Shown here one piece after another: positions 31,241-40,669 of a stretch of 64,000 nt of DNA. Every line of letters begins with the position of its first letter. The stretch's first letter is position 1. A program made the position numbers and the translations under genes. The stretch lies in the NCBI GenBank assembly GCA_029237685.1, contig JAQZBV010000026.1, positions 1-64,000 on the forward strand, written 5' to 3'. The notes beneath the pieces are model-generated. The model did no database searches. It had not been told where the DNA came from and saw only the letters and a program-made list of their open reading frames with translations. The stretch comes from Cytophagaceae bacterium (lineage in GTDB: Bacteria; Bacteroidota; Bacteroidia; Cytophagales; Cytophagaceae).

Positions 31241-32392
31241 ATGCAGGCATTACCTTCTTATTCTCTAAAAGATTTAATTATCTACTTTCTGAAGTTAGGC
31301 ACCTGGGGTTTCGGAGGTCCGGTAGCACTGGTCGGTTACATGCACAGAGATTTGGTAGAACGCAAGCAGTGGATATCAGAAGACGATTACAAAGAAGGCA
31401 TAGCGCTTTCACAACTGGCTCCAGGCCCTTTAGCGGCACAGCTTTCTATCTACCTGGGTTATGTACACTATCATATACTGGGAGCCACACTGGTGGGCTT
31501 AGCTTTTGTACTCCCTTCCTTTTTAATGGTATTAGGCATTGGCTGGGCTTATGTTTCCTTAGGAGGTCTATCCTGGATGCAAGCCGTATTCTATGGTGTA
31601 GGCGCAGCGGTGATTGGTATCATTACGGTCAGCAGTTATAAACTGACCACTAAAAGTATTGGCAAAGACCTTTGGTTATGGAGCATTTTTACAGTGCTAG
31701 GCGTTTTTACATTTGTCACAGAAGAAGAAAACATTTGGCTCATTCTCGCTTCCGGTATTTTGATCTGGTTTAAGAAATGTCCTCCGACATTTCGAAGGCC
31801 ACAATTGGGTATGATCATCTGGCCTTCCTTGTTACAAATACCCGTAGCGACTGCCACAGGCAGTAAGCTTTGGCAGATTACCTGGTTCTTTACCAAAGCG
31901 GGGGCTTTTGTTTTTGGAAGCGGCTTAGCGATTGTCCCCTTTTTGTACGGAGGTGTAGTGAAAGAGTACCAGTGGTTAAATGAGCAACAATTTGTAGACG
32001 CCGTAGCCGTAGCTATGATTACTCCCGGACCTGTCGTTATCACAGTAGGATTTATCGGTTACCTCACCGCCGGTGCAGCGGGTGCTTGCATAGCCGCTTT
32101 GGCTACTTTTATTCCTTGTTATTTATTTACGATTTTACCGGCTCCCTATTTTAAAAAATATGGAAAACATCTGGGCATCAAAGCCTTTGTAGACGGCGTT
32201 ACTGCTGCAGCTATTGGTGCTATAGCAGGTGCGGTATTGGTGCTGGCTAAAAGAAATTTAATCGACATTCCCACTCTTTTGATCGCTGTCACTACGGCGT
32301 TGGTTTTATTGCGCTTCAAAAAACTACAGGAACCGCTGGTCATTTTAGCCGCTTCTATTATCGGTATTGTGCTCAAATTATGGATACTATAA
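31241..32392 (+). CDS. chrA: Chromate transporter
   Basis: FLKLGTWGFGGPVALVGYMHRDLVERKQWISEDDYKEGIALSQLAPGPLAAQLSIYLGY, second half FVFGSGLAIVPFLYGGVV..AMITPGPVVITVGFIGY. Confidence 0.95.
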   Translation: MQALPSYSLKDLIIYFLKLGTWGFGGPVALVGYMHRDLVERKQWISEDDYKEGIALSQLAPGPLAAQLSIYLGYVHYHILGATLVGLAFVLPSFLMVLGIGWAYVSLGGLSWMQAVFYGVGAAVIGIITVSSYKLTTKSIGKDLWLWSIFTVLGVFTFVTEEENIWLILASGILIWFKKCPPTFRRPQLGMIIWPSLLQIPVATATGSKLWQITWFFTKAGAFVFGSGLAIVPFLYGGVVKEYQWLNEQQFVDAVAVAMITPGPVVITVGFIGYLTAGAAGACIAALATFIPCYLFTILPAPYFKKYGKHLGIKAFVDGVTAAAIGAIAGAVLVLAKRNLIDIPTLLIAVTTALVLLRFKKLQEPLVILAASIIGIVLKLWIL

Positions 32393-32474
32393 AACCATTC
32401 TAGTAACATTTTAATTTCCAACACTCTACTAAATAAATACAAAATCGTAACCTCGGGAAAACTTTTACCGTATA

Positions 32475-32498
32475 AACTTTCAATAATATTTGAAAGTT
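32475..32498. promoter_or_regulatory. Candidate operator 1, TTTCAA-N6-TTGAAA dyad
   Basis: AACTTTCAA TAATAT TTGAAAGTT, 26 bp before the GbsR/MarR start. Confidence 0.7.
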
Positions 32499-32523
32499 CA
32501 ATAAGATTACTTAGGTTTACAGC

Positions 32524-33021
32524 ATGAAATATTCAGAAGCCAAAGAGAAATACATACAAGCCTGGGGTACCCTGGGGTCAAGCTGGGGTGTCAACCGCAC
32601 CATGGCTCAGATCCATGCCTTGTTGATGATCTCGACGGTACCTTTGTCTACAGAGGAATTGATGGAAGAACTAAAAATTTCACGCGGCAATACCAACATG
32701 AATGTACGTGCCCTGATGGATTGGGGCCTGGCAGAAAAAGTATTGGTACCCGGTGAACGCAAAGAATATTTCAAAGCCGACAAGAACATCATGAACATCG
32801 GTGTGCAAGTGGCAAAAGAAAGAAAACGCAGAGAACTCGATCCTATCATAAAATTATTGAATGACATTACACTGGTGGAAGGCGATACAGCCGAAGTAAA
32901 AGAATTTAGAAAAGTGACCAAGGACCTTCAAAAATTTGCCACACAAACTGAATCTGTACTAGATCTCTTTATCAAGTCTAATCAAAACTGGTTCTTTAAA
33001 ATTTTAGGAAAACTACGTTAA
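32524..33021 (+). CDS. GbsR/MarR-family transcriptional regulator
   Basis: LLMISTVPLSTEELMEELKISRGNTNMNVRALMDWGLAEKVLVPGERKEYF winged helix. Confidence 0.88.
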   Translation: MKYSEAKEKYIQAWGTLGSSWGVNRTMAQIHALLMISTVPLSTEELMEELKISRGNTNMNVRALMDWGLAEKVLVPGERKEYFKADKNIMNIGVQVAKERKRRELDPIIKLLNDITLVEGDTAEVKEFRKVTKDLQKFATQTESVLDLFIKSNQNWFFKILGKLR

Positions 33022-33038
33022 AAAAATTTAAACCAATG

Positions 33039-33056
33039 TTTCAATAGTTATTGAAA
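33039..33056. promoter_or_regulatory. Candidate operator 2, TTTCAA-N6-TTGAAA dyad
   Basis: TTTCAATAGTTATTGAAA, 19 bp before the next gene. Confidence 0.7.
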
Positions 33057-33075
33057 GTTATGAAATAGTATAATT

Positions 33076-33438
33076 ATGAATCCTACTGTACTCACCTTCG
33101 TCTTATACTTACTGGTTGCCGGAAACACGACATACTTCCTGGGTCGGAGTTTGTATACCAACGGCGAACATTTTCTGGCTTCTATCTTTATACAACGTCC
33201 GGAGATTGTACAACCGCTGAATACTATTTTACTCATTGGTTTTTACCTCATCAACCTGGGATTTGTATTGTTGTTCTTCACTCAGCAAAAAGACTTGCAC
33301 AACAGCATCTCCATCGCAGAATTCCTGGCAGAAAAAATAGGTGTCGTATACCTGGTACTCGGCAGCATGCACCTCTTCAACATCTTTGTATTCATTACGA
33401 TTGAAAAAAGACTTTATACACCTAACCCTAAACGCTAA
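33076..33438 (+). CDS. Small membrane protein (paralogue of next gene)
   Basis: Hydrophobic; NTILLIGFYLINLGFVLLFF aligns with LFEIGFYLLNVGAALLIL of next ORF. Confidence 0.7.
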   Translation: MNPTVLTFVLYLLVAGNTTYFLGRSLYTNGEHFLASIFIQRPEIVQPLNTILLIGFYLINLGFVLLFFTQQKDLHNSISIAEFLAEKIGVVYLVLGSMHLFNIFVFITIEKRLYTPNPKR

Positions 33439-33442
33439 TTAT

Positions 33443-33835
33443 ATGGAAACTACACTAAGTACCTCAGAACTGACCAACAAACTGATTGTTCAAACTTACC
33501 TGATCTACCTGCCTATCGCAGTCATCATGACTATCCTGGTTGCAAGAACGTTATTCAAAAACAGTAAAATATTTATGCTCGATATTTTTCACGGCAGAGC
33601 TGAAATTGCGTTCGCCACCAATCGCTTGTTTGAGATTGGCTTTTACCTGCTCAATGTCGGCGCCGCGCTGCTTATTTTGAAAACGTACCACATTCACAAT
33701 TATCAGGAAATGATTGAAGCCTTGAGTGAAAAAATTGGAGGGTTTTCAATTTACCTTGGCGTGATTCTCTTCCTGAATTTATTGCTTTTCTTCCGCGGAA
33801 AAAGAAAAGCCAGTCAAAGCTTACAACGCAACTGA
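33443..33835 (+). CDS. Small membrane protein (paralogue of previous gene)
   Basis: Start METTLSTSELTNK refined; shared GFYLxNxG and LSEKIG/LAEKIG segments. Confidence 0.7.
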   Translation: METTLSTSELTNKLIVQTYLIYLPIAVIMTILVARTLFKNSKIFMLDIFHGRAEIAFATNRLFEIGFYLLNVGAALLILKTYHIHNYQEMIEALSEKIGGFSIYLGVILFLNLLLFFRGKRKASQSLQRN

Positions 33836-33931
33836 CTATGATAAAAATTAGACCTCTGTTTTAGTTAAGATCTTTTGTTTCCATGAAATGAATGATTTAA
33901 TGATTAACAGAATACTTGGTCTAACGAATAT

Positions 33932-34399
33932 ATGGAACTAAACAAATACAATCCCATGGAAGCGAACCGACCGATGATTTATAGAGTAGCGATTATGCTG
34001 AGTGCCATAGCCTTCACCGCTTTTACTCTTAGCCGATTTTCTCTCCTGATTCAATCGTTTTTGGCCATCCCTTATGATTGGAGACTTGAGCTGGCTATCG
34101 TTACAGGACAATTGGTGTTTCAATTTCCTTTTATATACCACAAACCCTTTGCTGTAAAATGGGTATATTTCGAAAACATGTTGATGGTTTCCATGATCGG
34201 TTCGCTTTTGTTGATTCCTCTTCTTGTGGTGAATCACTTTTATTCTCTACCGGTAGAAGTCAATGTGGGGTACTTTGCCTTGGTGCTAGCGACGCTCTTC
34301 TTTGAACACCGTCGCAGGATTCATCGTTTGCAATTGCCAAGCTACCTTTGCTATACCTGGATTCTGTATCGCTTATTGATTTTACCTTTTATCCTTTAA
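33932..34399 (+). CDS. Hypothetical membrane protein
   Basis: Multiple hydrophobic helices; start may be internal (MEANRPM). Confidence 0.6.
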   Translation: MELNKYNPMEANRPMIYRVAIMLSAIAFTAFTLSRFSLLIQSFLAIPYDWRLELAIVTGQLVFQFPFIYHKPFAVKWVYFENMLMVSMIGSLLLIPLLVVNHFYSLPVEVNVGYFALVLATLFFEHRRRIHRLQLPSYLCYTWILYRLLILPFIL

Positions 34400-34403
34400 T
34401 CTT

Positions 34404-35291
34404 ATGAAAAAGAAAGTTGTACTTGCCGGAGGAACAGGTTTTATAGGAACGTATTTAGCGGAATACTTTTCTGCACAAGACTATCAGGTCGTCATTATTG
34501 CACGCAGCGCAGGAGCTGTATCATGGAACGATCAGCAAGGTATTGTCAATGCCTTAGAGGATGCTGAAATGCTCATTAACCTCGCCGGTAAATCGGTTGA
34601 CTGCCGTTACAATGAAAAAAACAAAACAGAAATTTTGTTGTCCCGTACTGAAACCACCAAAACTTTAGGTGAGGCTTTGCAAAAATGCCAGCGACCTCCT
34701 GAATTATGGTTGAACTCCAGTACAGCGACCATATACAGACACGCGGAAGACAGACCAATGACTGAAAGTCAAGGTGAAATAGGTAAAGGTTTTTCAGTCC
34801 ATGTGGCCACTAGCTGGGAAAAAGCATTGTTTGATTTTCAACTTCCTAAAACCCGTTTAGTCGCTTTGCGTATCGCTGTTGTACTCGGTAAACAGGCACC
34901 GGTTATGGTGCCTCTCAAACGCCTGGTACGATTTGGCTTAGGTGGTCATCAGGGAAACGGACAGCAGCTATTCAGTTGGATACACATAGAAGATTTGAAA
35001 AACATCATCCTCTTTATTCAGAAAAACAAATCCCTATCCGGTGCTTACAATTGCGCTGCCCCCCACCCTGTAAAGAATCATGTATTCATGCAAGAGTTGC
35101 GCAAAGCCATGGGGGTTCCCTTTGGATTGCCATCTCCTAAATGGCTGTTAGAACCCGGAGCTTTTCTCATTCGTACAGAAACAGAATTGATACTCAAAAG
35201 CCGTTGGGTGATCCCTGAAAAATTACTGGAAAGTGGATTCTCTTTTAAATATGAAAACATTGATCAGGCTTTTGAAGACATTATAAACTAA
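34404..35291 (+). CDS. TIGR01777-family epimerase (SDR)
   Basis: VVLAGGTGFIGTYLAEYF; LINLAGKSVDCRYNEKNKTEILLSRTETTKTLGEAL. Confidence 0.92.
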   Translation: MKKKVVLAGGTGFIGTYLAEYFSAQDYQVVIIARSAGAVSWNDQQGIVNALEDAEMLINLAGKSVDCRYNEKNKTEILLSRTETTKTLGEALQKCQRPPELWLNSSTATIYRHAEDRPMTESQGEIGKGFSVHVATSWEKALFDFQLPKTRLVALRIAVVLGKQAPVMVPLKRLVRFGLGGHQGNGQQLFSWIHIEDLKNIILFIQKNKSLSGAYNCAAPHPVKNHVFMQELRKAMGVPFGLPSPKWLLEPGAFLIRTETELILKSRWVIPEKLLESGFSFKYENIDQAFEDIIN

Positions 35292-35295
35292 ATAG

Positions 35296-35724
35296 ATGAA
35301 GACCGAGTATTTACACGTGTTAATTTTTCTTGCCGGGATAGCTCATATGGTGCTGAGTATCGCGAGTACCTTTATTCCTAAGGCACTGGAATGGCATAAA
35401 TCATTGAACACATTGCCGGTGCTTTTGAAACAAATGTTTTGGGCTTATGCAGGCTATATACTCATCATCAATTTTAGTTTTGGATTACTTTCTGTTTTAG
35501 GAACGAAAGAACTACTCGATCGTTCTTTTCTGGCTCAATACATCACACTGTTCATAACCATCTATTGGTTTGCAAGACTTCTGATTCAATTCTTCTATTT
35601 CGACACGACGCAAGCTCCAAAAGGTTTCTGGTATAAATCAGGAGAGATCGCATTAATTCTTTTGTTCGCATTATTCACAGGCATTTATTTCACCGCCTTT
35701 TTATACAATGGCACATGGATTTAG
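35296..35724 (+). CDS. Hypothetical membrane protein
   Basis: Four hydrophobic helices; overlaps next ORF by 10 bp. Confidence 0.65.
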   Translation: MKTEYLHVLIFLAGIAHMVLSIASTFIPKALEWHKSLNTLPVLLKQMFWAYAGYILIINFSFGLLSVLGTKELLDRSFLAQYITLFITIYWFARLLIQFFYFDTTQAPKGFWYKSGEIALILLFALFTGIYFTAFLYNGTWI

Positions 35725-36668
35725 TCCTCTTCTATAGTGTGGCATGCTCCATCTTGTTACTCTTCACCGGATACTTTGTTCCTTTTATCAGAAATAAAAC
35801 AACGGCGAGAGGAATCAGCTGGACTATCGCTGTGATGAGTACCGTGATTTCTATCTACAGTACACTGGATCAGCCGCCACTGGTAAGAATGCTCCTTATT
35901 ACATCCATACAATTGTTAAGCATGAAGGGATTGGTGATGGTTGAAACATATACAGGAAAACCACGCCTTCACTTTTTGCAATGGTTGCCTTTTGCACAAG
36001 GTTGGTTTGGCATGAGACCTGTATTATTTGAAGCGTTGATTTCAAGGGCACAATCAGGCGTTTGGTATTTTATATTGAAAGGCTGTTCAAGAATCCTGTT
36101 GGGTCTCCTCTTATTGCTGCTTTCTACGTTCATCTCTTTAGAGTTCTTGTCCAATCTTCTCTTACTGGTTGGCTTAAGTTTTATCCTGCATTTTGGAATA
36201 CTAAATTTAAGCACCGGGCTGTGGAGAGCATTAGGGCTGGATGTAAAAGAACTCTTCATCGCTCCTTACAAAGCCAGGTCTCTAAAAGAATTTTGGGGCA
36301 AACGATGGAACATGGCTTTTTCTGAGATGACAGCAAGCATTGTGTACAAACCGTTTTTACCTGTTTTAGGCAAACAAAAATCCGTGGCCGCTTCCTTTCT
36401 ATTCTCCGGTATCTTGCATGAGGTTGCCATTTCTTTTCCCGTGCAAGCCGGTTATGGATTGCCTTTATTGTATTTTGCTTTACATGCATTCCTTATGTTT
36501 ATAGAAAACAAAACGATGGTTATTCAAAAAATTACGGCACATCGTGTATGGGGACATGTATGGGTAATGACTTGGTTAATACTACCTCTTCCTTTACTCT
36601 TTCATAAGAATTTCATAGATGCTGTAGCAAAACCTTTGGCCCTTTCTATTCTGCATTTAATCTATTAA
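35715..36668 (+). CDS. Wax-synthase-like MBOAT acyltransferase
   Basis: SLKEFWGKRWNMAFSEM, FLFSGILHEVAISFPV match the plant-type wax synthase/MBOAT_2 pattern (catalytic His in SGxxHE). Confidence 0.8.
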   Translation: MDLVLFYSVACSILLLFTGYFVPFIRNKTTARGISWTIAVMSTVISIYSTLDQPPLVRMLLITSIQLLSMKGLVMVETYTGKPRLHFLQWLPFAQGWFGMRPVLFEALISRAQSGVWYFILKGCSRILLGLLLLLLSTFISLEFLSNLLLLVGLSFILHFGILNLSTGLWRALGLDVKELFIAPYKARSLKEFWGKRWNMAFSEMTASIVYKPFLPVLGKQKSVAASFLFSGILHEVAISFPVQAGYGLPLLYFALHAFLMFIENKTMVIQKITAHRVWGHVWVMTWLILPLPLLFHKNFIDAVAKPLALSILHLIY

Positions 36669-36669
36669 T

Positions 36670-37143
36670 ATGGCAACAATACTTCTTGAAACCGCTATCA
36701 ATGCTCCCGTTTCACGAGTCTTTGACTTATCCAGAAGCATAGACCTTCATCTACAATCGATGGCGCACAGCAATGAAACGGCCATTGCGGGAAGGACATC
36801 CGGTCTGATTGAATGGAATGAAACAGTAACCTGGAAAGCCAAACACTTTGGTGTCTACCATCAATTGACTGTCAGAATAACTGCGTTAGAAAAATACAGT
36901 CATTTCACAGACATCATGGAAAAAGGAATCTTTGCTTCGATGGAACATATTCATTCTTTCAGAACACAGGGCGATGCAACCATTATGAACTGTCGGTTTG
37001 AATTTAAAGCGCCATGCGGTCCACTGGGGAGACTGGCCGAAACCCTGTTCTTAAAACAATACATGCGCAATCTTCTTCTGGAAAGAAACCGCGTCATCAA
37101 AAGAATCGCCGAATCTGACGAATGGAAAAATTTACTGAACTAG
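36670..37143 (+). CDS. SRPBCC-family (START/CoxG-like) protein
   Basis: [28 protein letters not shown]...[24 protein letters not shown]. Confidence 0.85.
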   Translation: MATILLETAINAPVSRVFDLSRSIDLHLQSMAHSNETAIAGRTSGLIEWNETVTWKAKHFGVYHQLTVRITALEKYSHFTDIMEKGIFASMEHIHSFRTQGDATIMNCRFEFKAPCGPLGRLAETLFLKQYMRNLLLERNRVIKRIAESDEWKNLLN

Positions 37144-37550
37144 AACGAACAATATTTTTCCAAAACGAAATCCAGCATTTCCTTGGTTAAAGGCTTGGTT
37201 TGAAAATCAAAAGGAATACCTAATAGTTTAGCTTTCGTTTTATCGTCCGGGTCATCTGATGTAGTAAGCATGACAACGATCGCTCGGCTTTGAAGTTCTT
37301 TATCCAGTTTCCTGTACTCTTCCAAAAATTCCCATCCGTTCATACCCGGCATATTGATGTCCAGAAAAATAAGATCGGGATGCTCTTCCTTGTGCAATGA
37401 TCTTGCTTTCAGGTATTCTAACGCTTCTAATCCGGAAGGTTGAGTAATCACCTTGATACCGACCAGATTTTTCCTGATGACGCGTTCGTGAATAAAATTA
37501 TCATCCGGATTATCATCTACCAGCATGATGCAATTTACCTTATTATTCAT
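37140..37550 (-). CDS. Single-domain response regulator
   Basis: [42 protein letters not shown]. Confidence 0.92.
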   Translation of the reverse strand: MNNKVNCIMLVDDNPDDNFIHERVIRKNLVGIKVITQPSGLEALEYLKARSLHKEEHPDLIFLDINMPGMNGWEFLEEYRKLDKELQSRAIVVMLTTSDDPDDKTKAKLLGIPFDFQTKPLTKEMLDFVLEKYCSF

Positions 37551-38638
37551 TTTATATTTTTTGCTATAGTAAACGAAAACGTACTTCCTTCTCCAACTAC
37601 TGATTCCACTGTCATGTGTCCACGGTGCAATTCTATAATTTTCTTACAATTGGCCAATCCTATACCGTTTCCTTCGTATTGATCCCTTTGGTGCAAGCGT
37701 TGAAAGATTTCAAAGATCCGGTCAAAATGAATTTTATCGATTCCTATACCATTATCCTGAATGGAAAACTGCCATGCCTCTTCTTTTTCTTTGCAAGAAA
37801 TATTAATTGCTATTGCAGATTTTTTTTTCTTAAACTTCAACGCATTGGTCAATAGGTTCTGAAATACCTGGCGCATTTCTACCTCATAAGCATTGATGGT
37901 TGGTAATTGTTCGACTGTAATTTTTGCCGCTGAAGAGGTGATAACCTGTGAAAGATCATCGATGACTTCTTTTACCAACTTTGAAAAATCAACGGTCTTT
38001 ATTTCTCTGTCTCTTCCTAATCTTGAATAATCCAATAAAGCAGAAGTCAATTGACTCATGCGATGATTGGCTCGATTCATCACATCCAGGTATTTTAATG
38101 CAATTTCATCCAATTGATCTGAATAATCTTCCTTCAAAACACCTATATAGTTAGCGACCGTACGGATGGGTTCCTGTAAATCATGGGAAGCAATGTAGGC
38201 AAATTGTTCTAACTCTCTATTTTTCGCAGTCAATTCAGCCGTTCGTACTTTCACTTTCTCCTCTAATAAAGCATTGCTGTGTTGAAGAAAATATTCCGCT
38301 TGCTTTTGTTTCGTGACATCAAAAGATAATATTAAAACACCATCTGTTACAGGATCCATTCTTAATTCAAAATATCCGGTAGAGCCGTCCGGAAAATTAA
38401 ATTCATTAATCATCTGCACATGTTTCCGATCTGTCATGCATTGTTTCAGACTAGCAAACATCTCCGTAGTTTCTATTCCCGGATATTTTTCCATCATGGT
38501 ATAGCCCAATAATTCCTGTTTACTGTATTTCCCATGCAATGCCACGGTATTATTTACATATACATAACGCCAATCGCTGTCTACGATTTGCACGCCCTCT
38601 ATTATTTCATCAAAAACACTGTATTTATCCTGAGGCAT
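37547..38638 (-). CDS. PAS sensor histidine kinase
   Basis: [43 protein letters not shown]; 4-bp overlap with its regulator. Confidence 0.92.
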   Translation of the reverse strand: MPQDKYSVFDEIIEGVQIVDSDWRYVYVNNTVALHGKYSKQELLGYTMMEKYPGIETTEMFASLKQCMTDRKHVQMINEFNFPDGSTGYFELRMDPVTDGVLILSFDVTKQKQAEYFLQHSNALLEEKVKVRTAELTAKNRELEQFAYIASHDLQEPIRTVANYIGVLKEDYSDQLDEIALKYLDVMNRANHRMSQLTSALLDYSRLGRDREIKTVDFSKLVKEVIDDLSQVITSSAAKITVEQLPTINAYEVEMRQVFQNLLTNALKFKKKKSAIAINISCKEKEEAWQFSIQDNGIGIDKIHFDRIFEIFQRLHQRDQYEGNGIGLANCKKIIELHRGHMTVESVVGEGSTFSFTIAKNIK

Positions 38639-38760
38639 TCCTGTTTCTTTTAATCCTTTATTGATGGATATTCAAAACAAGATAAATGTTTTATTGAATA
38701 AAATCAATGCTCTTTCAGCCGATATGCGCAGCCAATGAAGTAACTGTTTAAACACGCGTA

Positions 38761-40026
38761 TCAATCTTCACAACGCCACAACAATTGTTCTTCCGGCGTT
38801 GAATAATGATAATCGGGTTGCGTAAATTCTTTGACATAAATGACATCCAATCCTTGAATCGTTCGGTCCGGTTTTGCTTTTAAAATATACCAGCCATCGT
38901 CTTTAAATACACCGGGTGCAAACATTCCCCAACTCTGATCTAATCTTAAGCTGTAACCAATAAACCTCAACTGATCGGACAACTTACTATGAATAAAACT
39001 GAGGTTACTGAAATTCCAATCGAATACAAAAACGGTTAAAAAAATCAGCATTGCAGTCTGCGCATTTCTTAACCAAGAAGGCACAACAATAGATGGTTTC
39101 CAGGCTATAAAATTTTGTATGCGAAGCGCTATTGCTGAAACAATTATAATCAGGAGTGATCGCCCTTTCATAAACCAAAGATCGCCCCTATCCATGACAA
39201 AAGTAGGCAATATACCTAATGCTGTTACGATACCGATAAGAGGAAATAATCCGATGAATAAAGTAATGGAATTGAAAGCGTGAAATATAACAATCAATGC
39301 TACGGCAACCAATCGAAAGACAGAATGAGCAAAGGGTACGAAAAACAGAACAGGGATAAGCAATTCAAAATAGAAAGCGATGCGTGTCAATTCTTTCAAT
39401 AAACCGGGATGGTAATACAAATACTTGGTGATCGGATAAGCAATTTGGTCAAGACTATAGGTATAATATAAAGCCGTAAAATCACTGCTCCACTCAGGCC
39501 CTTTTAGCAAAGCAGATCCTGTATACAAATATGCCACTTGTACCAAATAAGCAAACAAAGCAACACTTGTCGGCATCACAACTATTTTAGGTACATAAGG
39601 CGAAGCTATACTATCGTAAGAGTAACGAAGACCCCATGGAATAAACATACACCAGAACAATACCATGCGCAACAAATCATCCCCGCCCTGTAGAATGAAC
39701 CCATTTCGATTATGAAGTGACAATAATAAAAACCAAGACAAAAAGGTAAACAATTGTGTGCGATACCCGATGAGCAACATCAAGGCGCAGAAGAAGGAAA
39801 GTAAAAACAAGATCAGTTGAACTTGCCAGAGACCACTCATGGTATGGACAGAAATGAAGTATTCGTTCCATCCGTAGCGAAATAACATTTCCAGCGGTAT
39901 TACACCGGTATCAGAATAGAAGGCTTCCAGATCAGTGGATCGAATGATCAGGTCGATCATAATGACAGCAGCCACGCCAATACGCATAAAGGCCAGGGCC
40001 CTTAAATCAAAAGACAAGTATTTCAT
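38761..40026 (-). CDS. HTTM-domain membrane protein
   Basis: RALAFMRIGVAAVIMIDLIIR...FLSWFLLLSLHNRNGFILQGGDDLLRMVLFWCMFIPWG. Confidence 0.88.
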   Translation of the reverse strand: MKYLSFDLRALAFMRIGVAAVIMIDLIIRSTDLEAFYSDTGVIPLEMLFRYGWNEYFISVHTMSGLWQVQLILFLLSFFCALMLLIGYRTQLFTFLSWFLLLSLHNRNGFILQGGDDLLRMVLFWCMFIPWGLRYSYDSIASPYVPKIVVMPTSVALFAYLVQVAYLYTGSALLKGPEWSSDFTALYYTYSLDQIAYPITKYLYYHPGLLKELTRIAFYFELLIPVLFFVPFAHSVFRLVAVALIVIFHAFNSITLFIGLFPLIGIVTALGILPTFVMDRGDLWFMKGRSLLIIIVSAIALRIQNFIAWKPSIVVPSWLRNAQTAMLIFLTVFVFDWNFSNLSFIHSKLSDQLRFIGYSLRLDQSWGMFAPGVFKDDGWYILKAKPDRTIQGLDVIYVKEFTQPDYHYSTPEEQLLWRCED

Positions 40027-40041
40027 TGGTTAAAAAAAATA

Positions 40042-40068
40042 AGAAGCCGGTCCATCAAGACCGGCTTC
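40042..40068 (-). terminator. Intrinsic terminator
   Basis: GAAGCCGGTCcatcaaGACCGGCTTC followed on minus strand by a U-tract. Confidence 0.75.
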
Positions 40069-40081
40069 GATACATTCCTAA

Positions 40082-40540
40082 TTACATCGTTGTTCCTGTT
40101 GTTCCTCCTGTAGTAGTAGAAGTAGTTCCTGTGGTACCTGTAGTACCTGTAGTACGGGTTGTAGAACCGGTAGAACGTGTAGTAGAAGTACTTTTTGTAG
40201 AAGAAGTTGTTTTGGTAGTAGATGTTGTAGCAGTAGTTCCTGTACTGGAAGTAGTGCCTGTTGTAGAAGTTGTTCTGGTTGTGCTGCCAGTCGTACCGGC
40301 TGTGCTCGCATCGGTAGTTCCGTTGTGAGTGGTGCTTGTCGTACCATCGTTACCAGTTGTGGTGCTTGTAGTGGATGTGGTTCCTGTCCCGGACGTACTT
40401 CCTGTACCAGATGTAGTCGGATTACCAGTAGTCTGCGCAGTGCTACCTGTTGTATCCGCAAATGAATTTGTTCTGGTGAAACTCAATAATCCAACAGAAC
40501 CGCTTAAACATAAAGCAATAAATAAATGACTCTTTTTCAT
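40082..40540 (-). CDS. Secreted Thr/Gly/Ser low-complexity protein
   Basis: MKKSHLFIALCLSGSVGLLSFTRTNSFADTT then TTGTTSTTG-type repeats. Confidence 0.7.
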   Translation of the reverse strand: MKKSHLFIALCLSGSVGLLSFTRTNSFADTTGSTAQTTGNPTTSGTGSTSGTGTTSTTSTTTGNDGTTSTTHNGTTDASTAGTTGSTTRTTSTTGTTSSTGTTATTSTTKTTSSTKSTSTTRSTGSTTRTTGTTGTTGTTSTTTGGTTGTTM

Positions 40541-40669
40541 GGTAGTAAAATTTTGGTTGAAGATTTCACAACACATTCCAAAGACCGTGCCTTTGCTATT
40601 CCTGCATTTATTTACACTATTTAATAAATGTTAAAGGGAAACAATTACTCTCACTGTGCAAAAAATCCA

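Noticed and set aside
30240-32392. Chromate resistance region as a novel system
   Set aside because: ChrB/ChrA-type linkage is well known; only the small periplasmic protein between them is unclear.
40026-40529. Val/Pro-rich plus-strand ORFs (100 aa and 66 aa)
   Set aside because: Complement of the ACN-rich Thr tract in the signal-peptide-bearing minus gene; low complexity without a plausible start context.
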